DNA of 64,000 nt, from NCBI GenBank assembly GCA_020310875.1, contig CM035444.1:17662477-17726476 (forward strand), read 5' to 3'. The translations under genes and the position numbers were made by a program. The notes beneath the pieces are model-generated. The model searched no databases, was not told the DNA's origin, and saw nothing but the letters and a program-made list of their open reading frames with translations. Shown piece after piece: positions 54,290 to 63,395 of this stretch. Position 1 is the first letter of the stretch. Each line of letters opens with the position of its first letter. Source of the DNA: Ceratopteris richardii. Taxonomy: Eukaryota; Streptophyta; Polypodiopsida; Polypodiales; Pteridaceae.

Positions 54290-54497
54290 TGTTGGAGATA
54301 GACGTCTGCGGAAGCACGCGAACAACACAAGCAAGAAGAAGAAGCTTGGAGCACAAACACACAATACTGAATGTATTACTAGAGAATGTACAAAGATAAG
54401 TAGCCCATTAGGGCAATAGGCGTATATACAAGCCGAGGGAAAAAAAACCTCCTAAAGAGGGAAAAAAGTGCCCCGGCGGTCCTAGTGTGTTCACACA
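54290..54497 (-). repeat. 5' LTR of element D
   Basis: Plus strand TGTTGGAGATAGACGTC to GTGTTCACACA; matches 32867-33073 with about five substitutions and a one-base A-run difference. Confidence 0.88.
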
Positions 54498-54543
54498 CAT
54501 CACTACCTAAATTTATCAACAGACAACAATGTCAAAAGCTATC

Positions 54544-54780
54544 CTATGGTAGAGCTTTACTCAAAGCATCTACGGCATTATCTTGAGTGTGAAACTTCTC
54601 AAGAATAATACGTTCAGTGGCTAAGCAATCTCTAATGAAGTGATACCTCATCTCAATGTGCTTGGTCTTTGCATGATAGACCGTATTCTTAGCCAAACCA
54701 ATGGCACTCTGGCTATCACTGAGCAAGCGAGGTACATGCTGGGGTAAACCCATATCACAAGCAAGACGAGAAAGACACAA
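54544..54780 (-). CDS. pol: RNase H C-terminal part of element C
   Basis: About 78 residues. LLSDSQSAIGLAKNTVYHAK, TKHIEMRYHFIRDCLATERI and TQDNAVDALSKALP: the closing motifs of Ty1/copia RNase H. It ends near the D insertion. Confidence 0.88.
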   Translation of the reverse strand: MCLSRLACDMGLPQHVPRLLSDSQSAIGLAKNTVYHAKTKHIEMRYHFIRDCLATERIILEKFHTQDNAVDALSKALP

Positions 54781-54861
54781 TGCTTCCTTACATGCCTCAC
54801 TTGCTTCAACATACTCTACTTCTGTGGTGGAAACAACTGTACATTCTTGAAGACGAGATCT

Positions 54862-55791
54862 CTAAGAGATAGCACCTCCAACAAAATAAAAAATATACCC
54901 TGATGTAGACTTATGATTGTCTACACAACCAGCATAGTCAGAATCTGTGTAACCAATAATGGATGCTTTCCCTCTACCTAAGCACATACACTTGTCCTTA
55001 GTGCCACTCAGATATCTCAAAATCATCTTGACCGCTTCCCAATGTTTCTTGCCAAGACTAGACATATATTTGCTCACAACTCCCACTGCAAATGCAATGT
55101 CTGGTCTCGTAGCTACCATAGCATACATGAGACTACCAACAACAGACTGATAGGGAATTTTGGTCATGAGTTCCTTTTTCCCATATGATTTGGGGCAATC
55201 ATCCTTGCTCAATTTCACATATGTGGGTAAAGGTGTACTCAATGCCTTTCCACCCTGCATATTGAACCTGTGAAGTACTTTGGATATATACTCACTTTGA
55301 GACAAGTATATGCATCTTTTACTCCTATCACGAGTAATGCGCATGCCAAGAATATGTTTGACATCCCCCAAATCCTTCATATCAAATGTCTGACTCAACT
55401 TCTTTTTGAGAATTGACAAGTCATAGGAGGACTTCCCAGCAATCAACATATCATCGACATAAAGTATCAAACATATCAAGTCGCCATCTGAGCATCTCTT
55501 TGTGTAGAGACAATGATCCTCATTGCTTTGAGAATAGCCTTGAGACTTCATAAAAGTATCAAACTTTTGGTACCATTGTCTAGGGGACTGTTTAAGTCCA
55601 TACAAGCTCTTCTTGAGCTTACAAACTAGACTTTCCTTGCCAGGAACTACATAACCCTCTGGTTGTTCCATATAGATCTCATCTGTAAGATCTCCATGCA
55701 AGAAAGCGGTTTTCACATCCATTTGGACTAACTCTAAGTCCACCATTGCAACGAATCCAAGCAACAAGGGTAGGGTAGTCATCTTGACCAC
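54862..55791 (-). CDS. pol: Reverse transcriptase and RNase H start of element C
   Basis: 309 open residues. ELVQMDVKTAFLHGDLTDEI, CKLKKSLYGLKQSPRQWYQK, catalytic YVDD at 111-114, FDMKDLGDVKHILGMRITRD, then VVGSLMYAMVATRPDIAFAV and SIIGYTDSDYAGCVDNHKST (RNase H Asp). A standard plant Ty1/copia RT. The GSLMY-RPDIA segment is the one retained in element G. Confidence 0.94.
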   Translation of the reverse strand: MVKMTTLPLLLGFVAMVDLELVQMDVKTAFLHGDLTDEIYMEQPEGYVVPGKESLVCKLKKSLYGLKQSPRQWYQKFDTFMKSQGYSQSNEDHCLYTKRCSDGDLICLILYVDDMLIAGKSSYDLSILKKKLSQTFDMKDLGDVKHILGMRITRDRSKRCIYLSQSEYISKVLHRFNMQGGKALSTPLPTYVKLSKDDCPKSYGKKELMTKIPYQSVVGSLMYAMVATRPDIAFAVGVVSKYMSSLGKKHWEAVKMILRYLSGTKDKCMCLGRGKASIIGYTDSDYAGCVDNHKSTSGYIFYFVGGAIS

Positions 55792-55943
55792 TAGAGAGAA
55801 GATTTCCTTGAAATCAACACCATGTTGCTTAAAACCCTTTGCAACAAGTCATGCTTTATACTTTGGAGAAGAACTATTTGATGTGAATTTCAGCTTATAT
55901 ACCCACTGACATGGTAAAGCTTTCCTCCCATTTGGCAAAGGTA

Positions 55944-56547
55944 CTAAATTGCAAGTACCATTCTTGTGAATAGAAACAACTCACTCTTCATGGCACACTC
56001 TAACTTGACATGATCCTCTATTTGCATAGCCTCTTTGTAGTAAGAAGGCTCACCGACATCTGTTCGCATAACAAAATCTAAACCTGGAACATATCTATCA
56101 GGTGGATGTGAGACACGTGCCGAATGTCTCAATGGTTGTTGAACAGGAACATGTGCAGATTGATCTGAATGGACATTCTCTTGAACATCCCTATGTGCAT
56201 CATTTTTATGCATGCTAACTGGAGGACTAGGATCCTCAAACACCACTCTTCTCACTTAAACCTCCTTAATGGGCTGTTTATGCATCTTAGACTCATTGAA
56301 AATGACATCACTGCTTTTGATCACTGTCTGTGTTTCATGATCCCACAAGCGATATCCAAATTGTCCTTCTCGACCATATCCAAGAAAAATGCATTTCTTT
56401 GACTTATGGTCCTACTTTTGTCTAAGATTCTTGGGTATATGAACATATGTTTCACACCCAAAAACTCAAAGGTGATCATGATATGGTGGCTTCCCTGTCC
56501 ATAGCTCTTGTGCCACTTTCAGACCTTTGGTAGTACTAGGTGAAAGG
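55944..56547 (-). pseudogene. pol: Integrase-RT linker of element C
   Basis: Contains RRVVFEDPSPPVSMHKND, RHSARVSHPPDRYVPGLDFV (the R-S-R-x-PP-RY motif before copia RT) and EAMQIEDHVKLECAMKSE at 55944-56255. To the right, 56256-56547 holds the integrase tail, where motifs are poorer. Confidence 0.75.
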
Positions 56548-57009
56548 TTAATCACATGAATTGTAGTCAATATTGCTTCTGCCCAAAAGCCTTGGTGCGA
56601 GGTTTGCATGATGCAACATAGAGATTACTCTATCTTGAATAGTTCTATTCATCCTCTCAGCAACACCATTCTGTATTGGGGTATAAGGAGCTGTAAAATC
56701 TCTACGAATCCCTCTAGACTGACAGAAAAGGCTTAATTCATGTGAGGTATACTCACCCCCATTATCTGAACGTAAAACCTTAAGCTTAGTTCCTTTTTCA
56801 GTCTCAATTGAAGCAAGCCATTTTCTGAAAGTAGGGAATACCTCATCCTTCGATTTGATAGGATATACCCAGACTTTTCTAGTAGCATCATCTATGACAA
56901 TGACAAAGTAAAGAGAACCACCTAAGGACCTAGAGGGCATAGGACCACACACATCTGTATGGATGAGATCTAAAGGCTGAATTGAAGAGTCAATGTGCGT
57001 TCTATGCAC
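56548..57009 (-). CDS. pol: Integrase core of element C
   Basis: About 153 residues. LDLIHTDVCGPMPSRSLGGS (first Asp), YFVIVIDDATRKVWVYPIKS, LRSDNGGEYTSHELSLFCQS (second Asp) and APYTPIQNGVAERMNRTIQD (Glu). All three catalytic acids of a Ty1/copia integrase are visible. Confidence 0.92.
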   Translation of the reverse strand: MHRTHIDSSIQPLDLIHTDVCGPMPSRSLGGSLYFVIVIDDATRKVWVYPIKSKDEVFPTFRKWLASIETEKGTKLKVLRSDNGGEYTSHELSLFCQSRGIRRDFTAPYTPIQNGVAERMNRTIQDRVISMLHHANLAPRLLGRSNIDYNSCD

Positions 57010-57018
57010 ATTTTTGGT

Positions 57019-57813
57019 TTACTTTCCATATTGACAATGCTCACAAAATGAAAAATCAGAGAAAGATGACACAAGTAAGTAGCCAGAATGAGAAAGATTT
57101 TCCATTCCACTATGAGATATATGGCCCAAACAACCATGCCAAATACAAGCCATAGGCTGTTCAGTAACAGCTAACAAGTGTTCTTTCTGTGATACAAATA
57201 AAGGATAAAGTGAGCCAACTTTGCTTCCTTTTGCAATAACCATATTGCCCTTTGATATACGAAAGGACTGAGCATAGAAGACTACCTTGTAACCAAGGTC
57301 ATCAAGTTGACCAACTGACATCAAACTGCATGATAACTGAGGTACATGGCGTACATTATGCATAGTAAAATTTGAACCATCAATGAATTGCACAACCACA
57401 ACTCCAATCCCCACAACGTCACACTGGTAAGAATCACCAAGTCTCACGGTACCAAGAGACTTTGCTGCATAATTAGAGAACCATTCTCTATGTGGTGTCA
57501 CATGGAAAGAAGCACCAAAATCTAGCATCCAGGTGTGGGAAAGAGAATCAACCATAAGTGCCTCAGTTGGCACAGTACTATCAAGTGTTAGCACATCAGC
57601 ATCATCAAAACTAGCATTAATTTCTTCAATCTTCATAGTTGAAGTAGATGGTGCATGTAACTGTTTAACATGCTCATCAACCTTCTGTCCTTTACCTTTA
57701 GCATTCTTTAATGCATAACAATCTTTCTTCATATGTCCTTTCTTATGACCATAATGACATTCCATATCCCTCTTCCTTGATTTATATGTCAGCAGGCTTC
57801 GTTGAAATCCCAT
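57019..57813 (-). CDS. Nucleocapsid, protease and pre-integrase of element C
   Basis: About 264 residues. SRKRDMECHYGHKKGHMKKD is the knuckle region; HTWMLDFGASFHVTPHREWF holds the copia protease active site; VRHVPQLSCSLMSVGQLDDL is its C-terminal part; IWHGCLGHISHSGMENL and FCEHCQYGK give the pre-integrase zinc domain. Element L (63396-64000) is a second copy of this region, and element G shares the protease. Confidence 0.88.
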   Translation of the reverse strand: MGFQRSLLTYKSRKRDMECHYGHKKGHMKKDCYALKNAKGKGQKVDEHVKQLHAPSTSTMKIEEINASFDDADVLTLDSTVPTEALMVDSLSHTWMLDFGASFHVTPHREWFSNYAAKSLGTVRLGDSYQCDVVGIGVVVVQFIDGSNFTMHNVRHVPQLSCSLMSVGQLDDLGYKVVFYAQSFRISKGNMVIAKGSKVGSLYPLFVSQKEHLLAVTEQPMACIWHGCLGHISHSGMENLSHSGYLLVSSFSDFSFCEHCQYGK

Positions 57814-57985
57814 TTACTGGCTTCCATTGCCTCCTTTGAATTAGCACATCTTTAATCTGATTCTTCCATAGAGCAAAGTTTGTGCCATCAAATTTTTGGA
57901 TCTCAAAATGGTCTTTGCCCTGCAAGTTATAGCTCATCCTCGGAACACTAGCACTAGACCCTGATCCACCAGATGTGCCTGCCAT
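57782..57985 (-). CDS. gag: Gag N-terminus of element C
   Basis: Starts MAGTSGGSGSSASVPRMSYN at 57985, then KFDGTNFALWKNQIKDVLIQ, the FDG-N--LWK-----L motif of copia gag. Gag appears shortened in this copy. Confidence 0.82.
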   Translation of the reverse strand: MAGTSGGSGSSASVPRMSYNLQGKDHFEIQKFDGTNFALWKNQIKDVLIQRRQWKPVNGISTKPADI

Positions 57986-58900
57986 GATGGTAGAGAATTG
58001 AATAGAATGATAATGGAGCTAGAAGAGTCCGAACACCAAGGAATAAGTGTATCAAGGAGTAAATCGACTACTGTATAGTTGACTAAACAAAAAATATGAA
58101 AAAATTTTGCCAGAGTATCCTCTGCAAAATGAGCATATGACCACTGTCAAAATATCATAAAACTGTAAGTACTGGCATGTTTCCCTGCACAGTGAATCAC
58201 TGACTCCATTGCATATAACCAGTTACCCAATAGAAGCCAACTAGGCTTATCAAGCACCTATGAACAACTATCATACATCTCCTATGGCGAGGCTGGGTAA
58301 GTCTTCCACCTACATCACCAAAGAGATCCCGACATCTGGGTGTCTCCCAGTTAAGAAAACCTCACCACAACCCTCTTTATCAAATGCAAAAGGCTTTATG
58401 CAAAGAACGTAAACGCTATATCAATGACCACATGGACGTACATAAGCAGTATCCAGAGAAGTGTACATGTTGTGTATGTGCTCAATATATGCAGTAAAAT
58501 GACACTAAAAGGATGAATACACAGCCCAAAAGCTAGCCAATAACACTTCCAAGTGTTTGTCAACTCTGATGTTTTAGGCTCAAAAAACCTGCATAAATTT
58601 TGCAACAGCTACTCCCACCAAAACTGAAACCTTTCAAGAAACCTGTAGTTTTACGAGTGTGGCTGAAAACAACCCCAAAGGTTGATATTTATTGTCGGAG
58701 AAGTACAAAAGAACACTCTTCTTGATGTTCTTGGACATGTGTGAAGAGAACTATGTGCAGAAGTACTCCAAAATGGCTCCAAAAGACACCCCAAAAATGC
58801 CTCTAAAATAGGCTTTGAAAGCAAAGGATGAAGCTTTGAGGGACCAAAACATGTTCAAGATAATGTCAACCTTAGTCTTTCCCCTTCTTTAGACATCACA
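57986..58900 (-). other. Leader of element C
   Basis: About 900 bp with no coding motif. It holds AAATTTTGCCAGAGTATCC near 58095, shared with the leader of element G. A tRNA-iMet site was not found, so the boundary with the right-hand LTR is unresolved. Confidence 0.5.
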
Positions 58901-58985
58901 AGAGTGTAGCTTAGTGGAAAGAGATTGCCAATTAAGCAAGCTCTGGGGGGAACAGTACTGGGATGGGTGACCTCCCGGGAAGTAC
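58901..58985 (+). pseudogene. 5S-rRNA-like module (3' half of 5S with internal promoter)
   Basis: ATTAAGCAAGCT (58931-58942) matches 5S box A, AGTACT (58954-58959) the intermediate element, and GGATGGGTGACCTCCCGGGA (58961-58980) box C, with one or two changes each. The 30-nt distance from box A to box C equals that of plant 5S rRNA. The 5' half is not 5S: it reads TAGCTTAGTGG at 58907-58917, a tRNA-type A box. It is thus not a functional 5S gene. It may belong to a Cassandra-type TRIM, a 5S-derived SINE, or to the element C LTR. Confidence 0.75.
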
Positions 58986-59352
58986 GGGGAACCTCTATAT
59001 TCCTTGATCATTGAGGTCCTCCCTCGCGCACAACCAACAGTGACTTCGGTGACTCAGATGACAAGGTATGCCAAGGTCTATGCCTTGGTACCTGCCTTGG
59101 TCATAAGCCTTGGAGAAAGCCTTGGGGGGGGGGGTGCTCGCTTCGCTTCGCACACAGTACTCCACACAGAGGCTGCAGAATACGTAGAAAACACAGTACA
59201 CAGGGAGCACAAAGACAAACTTCTTAGGTCTTACAAATGCGGTCAAACTTACAGTCCATGACTGACCAGACCACTATATGTTTTATTAAAGAACATATAC
59301 AAAGAAGTGTCCAGTGGCCATTTGGCCTTTCACATGGACACTAACGGTAACA
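58986..59352 (-). repeat. Right-hand (5') LTR of element C, inner end uncertain
   Basis: From about 59135 to 59352 it matches the 3' LTR (32484-32694), ending ACTAACGGTAACA and followed by the GAGGT duplication (59353-59357). Further left are CCTTGG-rich repeats (59070-59125) and an 11-G run (59124-59134) that do not align with the other LTR. Confidence 0.7.
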
Positions 59353-60340
59353 GAGGTAGGACAGGGAGAGAGTGCAAGGATTGTAAGAGCTTGGATTGAC
59401 TTAGGAGAAAGCACTAGTGCAATTATAGGATTGGGAGGTGTGGAAAACCCTTGCTTGGGTGAGGTGGAGCTTCCCCTCTATATTCAAGATGTTCTAATGA
59501 CAATCAAGGTGCTAGTGTGTCAAGATGAGGATCTCACATAACCTCTTATCTTGGGTCAAAACTGGATCTATGATCATGCCGTTAACTTGAACTTAAGAAG
59601 TGGACTTCTTCAGGTATGGGTGAATCAAAACTACATCAAGTTGAGTTAGAAAATCAAGCACACAAGGAATTAGGAAAGGCACCAACTCGTGATCCTTCCA
59701 AGAGCACAAATGAAGACAATGATGCTATCCTTGTCCAAAGTTCTATGATGGAGAAGAAGGCCACTCATGAAGGAGTCACAGAAACCAAAATGGAAATCCC
59801 TTCTTTTCCAAAGACGGTTCAAGAAAAGCAAGCAAGGAAACCCAAGAGGCAGATGAAATAGACAATGGAGTTGTATGTTTGGCGACCAGTGCAAAAAAAG
59901 GCACCTCATGGAGTAAAACAGATTTGGATACACAAGGGTGAACAACCCTCTGCTCTGATGACAAGACCCCAAAGATGCAACAGACAAACTACTTAGTCAA
60001 AGACTACAATGAAGGAGTATGCCAAGAATCAACCGAGCTTGACTATTTCTATTTGGATTCCAAAGCAGTCGATGAAGGCTGATCCCAATGCACGACAGAT
60101 TTGGGTGCCTAAGACTTTCTTACTAGCTCAAATAGCTACACATAGGCTCATAAGTTTGAATCACCACCCACAAACACTCACATGATGCACTTCATGGCAA
60201 ATATCTACAATCCATACTTTGACACTTGAAATCACACCTAAGACTATCTAGAAATGGGTACCCAAAAATTCCCATATCCAAGAAGACATATTTCAGAAAC
60301 ATGTAAAGATCATCACAACCGAAAGATGCCATCCCACAAA
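59353..60340 (+). mobile_element. Fragment F, right part: second protease-like domain and W-x-P-K region
   Basis: Plus strand. GQGESARIVRAWIDLGESTS (59357-59420), ELPLYIQDVLMTIKVLVCQD and LGQNWIYDHAVNLNLRSG (59460-59605) match the post-integrase domain of E. A charged stretch (59616-59861) and tryptophan motifs IWIHKGE, IWIPKQ, IWVPKT and KWVPKN (59910-60270) follow. It continues the left part (31890-32431) across element C. It is broken in about eight places; the right end is arbitrary. Confidence 0.75.
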
Positions 60341-60830
60341 GAAAATTTGGTGAGTTAAACCCTATAATAAAACCCCTGGTCCAACCATGTAGAATATTAT
60401 GCATAGAAGTAGATGCATTTGAGCACAATGCACAACCAAAGTATGCATTTAGGAACATTATTGACTTCCTAACTCTCACTCACACACACACACAATAGAC
60501 CTATTTGACTAACCTCTAGCCTCAATGAACAACATGTTGGTATTCTAGATGGAACACGGTCTTATCATGTTTCCTACGCAATGCTAATATGATTTTCTTC
60601 TTCCAAAAGATAGGCAACCATCATACACTATTATGATTGAAGAAGCTGGAACCAGCTCTCAGGCAAGCATAAGTGAGTGTCGATATGGAGAGCTTACCCA
60701 TCATGCATGAGATGAATGAAAGACTAGAGGAATTGCATACCATACAGATCATACCCATACAAGATCCCCCGAGCGGCCATACCATGCCTATAGGTAAACC
60801 TCCCACTAGTTTAGTGAAGTAGCAGGACCT
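60341..60830. other. Unassigned sequence between fragment F and the next coding remnant
   Basis: No gene or element motif recognised. It contains a short CA repeat (about 60478-60493). A plus-strand IMHEMNERLEELHTIQIIPI stretch near 60690-60750 may be the start of the next coding remnant. Confidence 0.4.
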
Positions 60831-62000
60831 TTAAGAGAGGGCTCTTATCTTTGGGAGGCTAAACTGGAATTCAATGGAAAGTGGGGCAAGTACCATTTCT
60901 TCACAAGGGAGTTTGAGAAGTTACAGAATGCGAAAGAGCTATGCCCAGTGTGGCAAAAAGCAGGATTAGATGTGTACTTCAATGCTAAGCTTCCCAAACC
61001 CGACTTCATGCAATGCTATTATCTTATCAACACCTTAACTCCCAACAAGAATCCCAAAGCATCAAGCACATTCATGCTTCCATCTTTAACTAGGAGAAAT
61101 GAACGAAAGCAATTTAAGTTGACTTATAACCTAGTATGCAATGCTCTGGATATAAGAGGCATGCATATACCCAATGAGAAGGAGATTCTAATGCCAAACA
61201 ACATAAAGAATAGAAACGTCACAAAAGTCAAAGATATGCTAGCCATGATACCTAACATTGCGGTTCACCTTAGAATGTGTATGCAATACTTTGCCTTTCC
61301 AGCACAAGACAGGTTCACCATGCCACATAAGAAGGTATGGTTTAGTTTATATCTAGAAAAAGCTCAAAACATAACGATTAACCTACCTCATTAGATTATT
61401 GATCAAATCCATCTTGACACACAAATGATGGCTGCACAAGTTAGTCTCGTATGGATGTTGTGCATTGACCAAGATTATTTATCCCATAAGACCCCCTTCA
61501 AAGAGAATGCAAGAAGCAATATCATGTGCTCAACCACGAGGAGCCACCTTAACCCCATATGTCACTCCCCCACCTCAACGTGTATGCCCATTCACACTAC
61601 ACCTTCCAAGACGCAGCTCTGAGGGACCAAGCTTGATATTTCCTCTAGTCTCCACAGACCTTGAGTTCCCTAGAGGGGTATACTTGCAAGAGCTCACCAA
61701 TGAGGATTTCAAGAAGATCTTAAGAGAAGTGAATCTTGAGTCAACTGAGGAACAATTGGTGGAATGCTCTCAACCACAGGCAACCACATCACAAGTGCCA
61801 GATACCATAGTCGACAAGGACGAAGAAGACGATGAAGATGATGATGAGAATGAAGAATCTAAAGGAGATGATGATGGACACAAGGGAAGACATCAAGAAG
61901 AGCAACAAGAAGTGCTTGAACTTGTAGGTGCTCTGGCGTATGCCCCCAGCTACAAAGATTGTATGATACAATCAAGGTGGTGCAAGAACAACATATAGTC
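60831..62000 (+). pseudogene. Unassigned coding remnant with acidic tail
   Basis: On the plus strand FFTREFEKLQNAKELCPVWQ, LDVYFNAKLPKPDFMQCYYL, FMLPSLTRRNERKQFKLTYN, NIKNRNVTKVKDMLAMIPNI and MPHKKVWFSLYLEKAQNITI lie within 60900-61390. A second stretch (61640-61998) has FPRGVYLQELTNEDFKKILR and then a run of Asp/Glu (61815-61880). It reads like real protein, but I do not recognise it. It may be an extra gene of fragment F's family or of another retroelement. Confidence 0.5.
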
Positions 62001-62589
62001 TCATTCACATCAGGCCAAGCGTTGATCAATTAGATCCTTGCAGATGAAGGGATGGACCCTCACTTCATCAGTACACTCAAATTATTAACAAAGTCCTTGG
62101 GAGTTCAAGGGACCCTACACACAATAGTGCGAAAATCAATCTGCTATGACAAAAACAGTGGAAACAAGGCCACAGGAAGGCAAAGACATATGGATACCAA
62201 TATTTGAACCAGAAGCAACAATCAAACCAATGGCTACCTTGACAACCACCATCGATCTTACTACGGAGACATTTGTACAAACATCACCAATCTCACCCCA
62301 GCACCCCAATCTGCTCCATCACCCCCACCTCTGCCACCTACCATTGATGAAATTGTTGTAGCGTTAACAACCATTACCCAAACCCCAACCTTATCAACAT
62401 CCTTTTCCTTCTGTGAACCAACCTCTTAGGCCACCCTCTTTTCTTCTATTACCAACCCTATTTTTACTTCCCCATTTTTGTCTGTAGAGCCCATCATTGG
62501 ACACCCCATTATACCTAGCATAGAAGGATACCCAAGACCCACCAAAGGTATCTCATACTATACATAATACAGTCAATACAATAATTCAA
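62001..62589. other. Unassigned Pro/Thr-rich coding-like sequence
   Basis: The plus strand translates to KDIWIPIFEPEATIKPMATL and TSPISPQHPNLLHHPHLCHL (62146-62361), then C/T-rich DNA to about 62530. Possibly a continuation of the preceding remnant. No motif recognised. Confidence 0.4.
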
Positions 62590-63026
62590 TGTGTATCACA
62601 ACTAAAACACAATTACCAAAGATTTGAAGATCGAAATGCTTATAAAGAGTACGCATGCGGAAGCAAAATGTGTGTGAGACACAAAATGAGTAGACCATGA
62701 AATGGGTAAACTCATGTGGATTAGAAATGAGCTTGCCAAGAGCATGGTGTAAGCTCCTCAAGCTTCTAACCAAGTACAAATGAGGGGAGAGGCCCTCCTT
62801 ATATAGATTTGGGAGGGGCTCTCAAAAGTACATCATATGTGGGATACGTCTTCTGAAAGGAGAATGAATACAACTGGTAGAAGCACATGGCAAGGTACCC
62901 AAATACAAAGGAAATACAATATAAAATGGAAATAGACTAGAAATGGAGTGCCTCCTGGATACAAAATGGAGATGCACTCATGCGGATACAAATGTAGATG
63001 AAGTAGGAGCGATCATGTCATCAACA
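62590..63026 (-). repeat. 3' LTR of element K
   Basis: Plus-strand right end GATCATGTCATCAACA is fixed by the polypurine tract. On the minus strand TATATAAGGAGGGCC (near 62795) is a clear TATA box. The left end (TGTGTATCACAAC, about 62590) is a guess from the TG rule. Confidence 0.65.
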
Positions 63027-63395
63027 CCCCCTCTGCAGCTCCATTTTGGAGCGGCTGAATGCTACAGAGGTCCACCAAGCGCTGAAGCGGAACCGGAGGT
63101 AGAGCCTTCGTGAACATGTCCGCCAGGTTCTCCTGAGAGGTACACTGCTCTAGAGTAATCTCCTGAGATATGAGCTTCTCACGGATGAAGTGGTACTGGA
63201 TCTCGATGTGCTTCGTCCGAGCGTGGAACATTGGATTCTTGGCGATGGCCAAGGATGACTGGCTGTCTGTGGAAAGACATGTCAGAGTATCTTGCAAAAC
63301 ACCAATGTCAGATATTAAATGTTGAAGCCAGATGGCCTCACATGCTGCAAAGCTGGATGCTCGGTACTCGGCCTCGGTGGCACTCAGAGTGGAGA
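63027..63395 (-). CDS. pol: RNase H end of element K
   Basis: STLSATEAEYRASSFAACEA, WLQHLISDIGVLQDTLTCLS, TDSQSSLAIAKNPMFHARTK, HIEIQYHFIREKLISQEITL and LADMFTKALP: the full closing set of Ty1/copia RNase H. The stretch is open through to its stop next to the LTR. Residues upstream of STLSA belong to element L DNA. Confidence 0.88.

Larger units (their letters stand above)
32867..54497 (-). mobile_element. Element D: Ty1/copia retrotransposon, split by element E
   Basis: Minus strand. LTRs at 32867-33073 and 54290-54497, tRNA-iMet primer site at 54276-54288. The 5' half of the coding region (gag, pre-integrase, integrase) is at 52199-53934 and the 3' half (RT, RNase H) at 33074-34798, with gypsy E between. 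About 5 substitutions in 207 LTR bases, roughly 2.4%. No clear 5-bp target duplication was found. Broken in about five places apart from the E insertion. Elements H and I are old relatives. Confidence 0.88.
32432..59352 (-). mobile_element. Element C: Ty1/copia retrotransposon, host of nested D, E and G
   Basis: Minus strand. The 3' LTR is 32432-32694 and a matching LTR ends at 59352. A perfect 5-bp target duplication GAGGT lies at 32427-32431 and 59353-59357. Own coding parts are right of D: gag, protease, integrase, RT and RNase H (54544-57985). The own 3' untranslated region is split around D (54498-54543 and 32695-32866). Where the LTRs align (about 205 bp) I count about 12 differences, all transitions, roughly 6%, so it is the oldest insertion of the nest after F. 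Broken in about six places. Confidence 0.85.
62590..63395 (-). mobile_element. Element K: 3' end of a Ty1/copia retrotransposon
   Basis: Minus strand. The RNase H end (63027-63395) is followed by a polypurine tract (minus strand GCAGAGGGGGTG, about 63026-63040) and a 3' LTR (about 62590-63026). It is cut on the right by element L. Too little remains to count breaks or age. A related LTR piece is at 26770-27064. Confidence 0.75.

Noticed and set aside
58901-58985. Functional 5S rRNA gene
   Set aside because: Only the 3' half including the internal promoter matches; the 5' half is unrelated.
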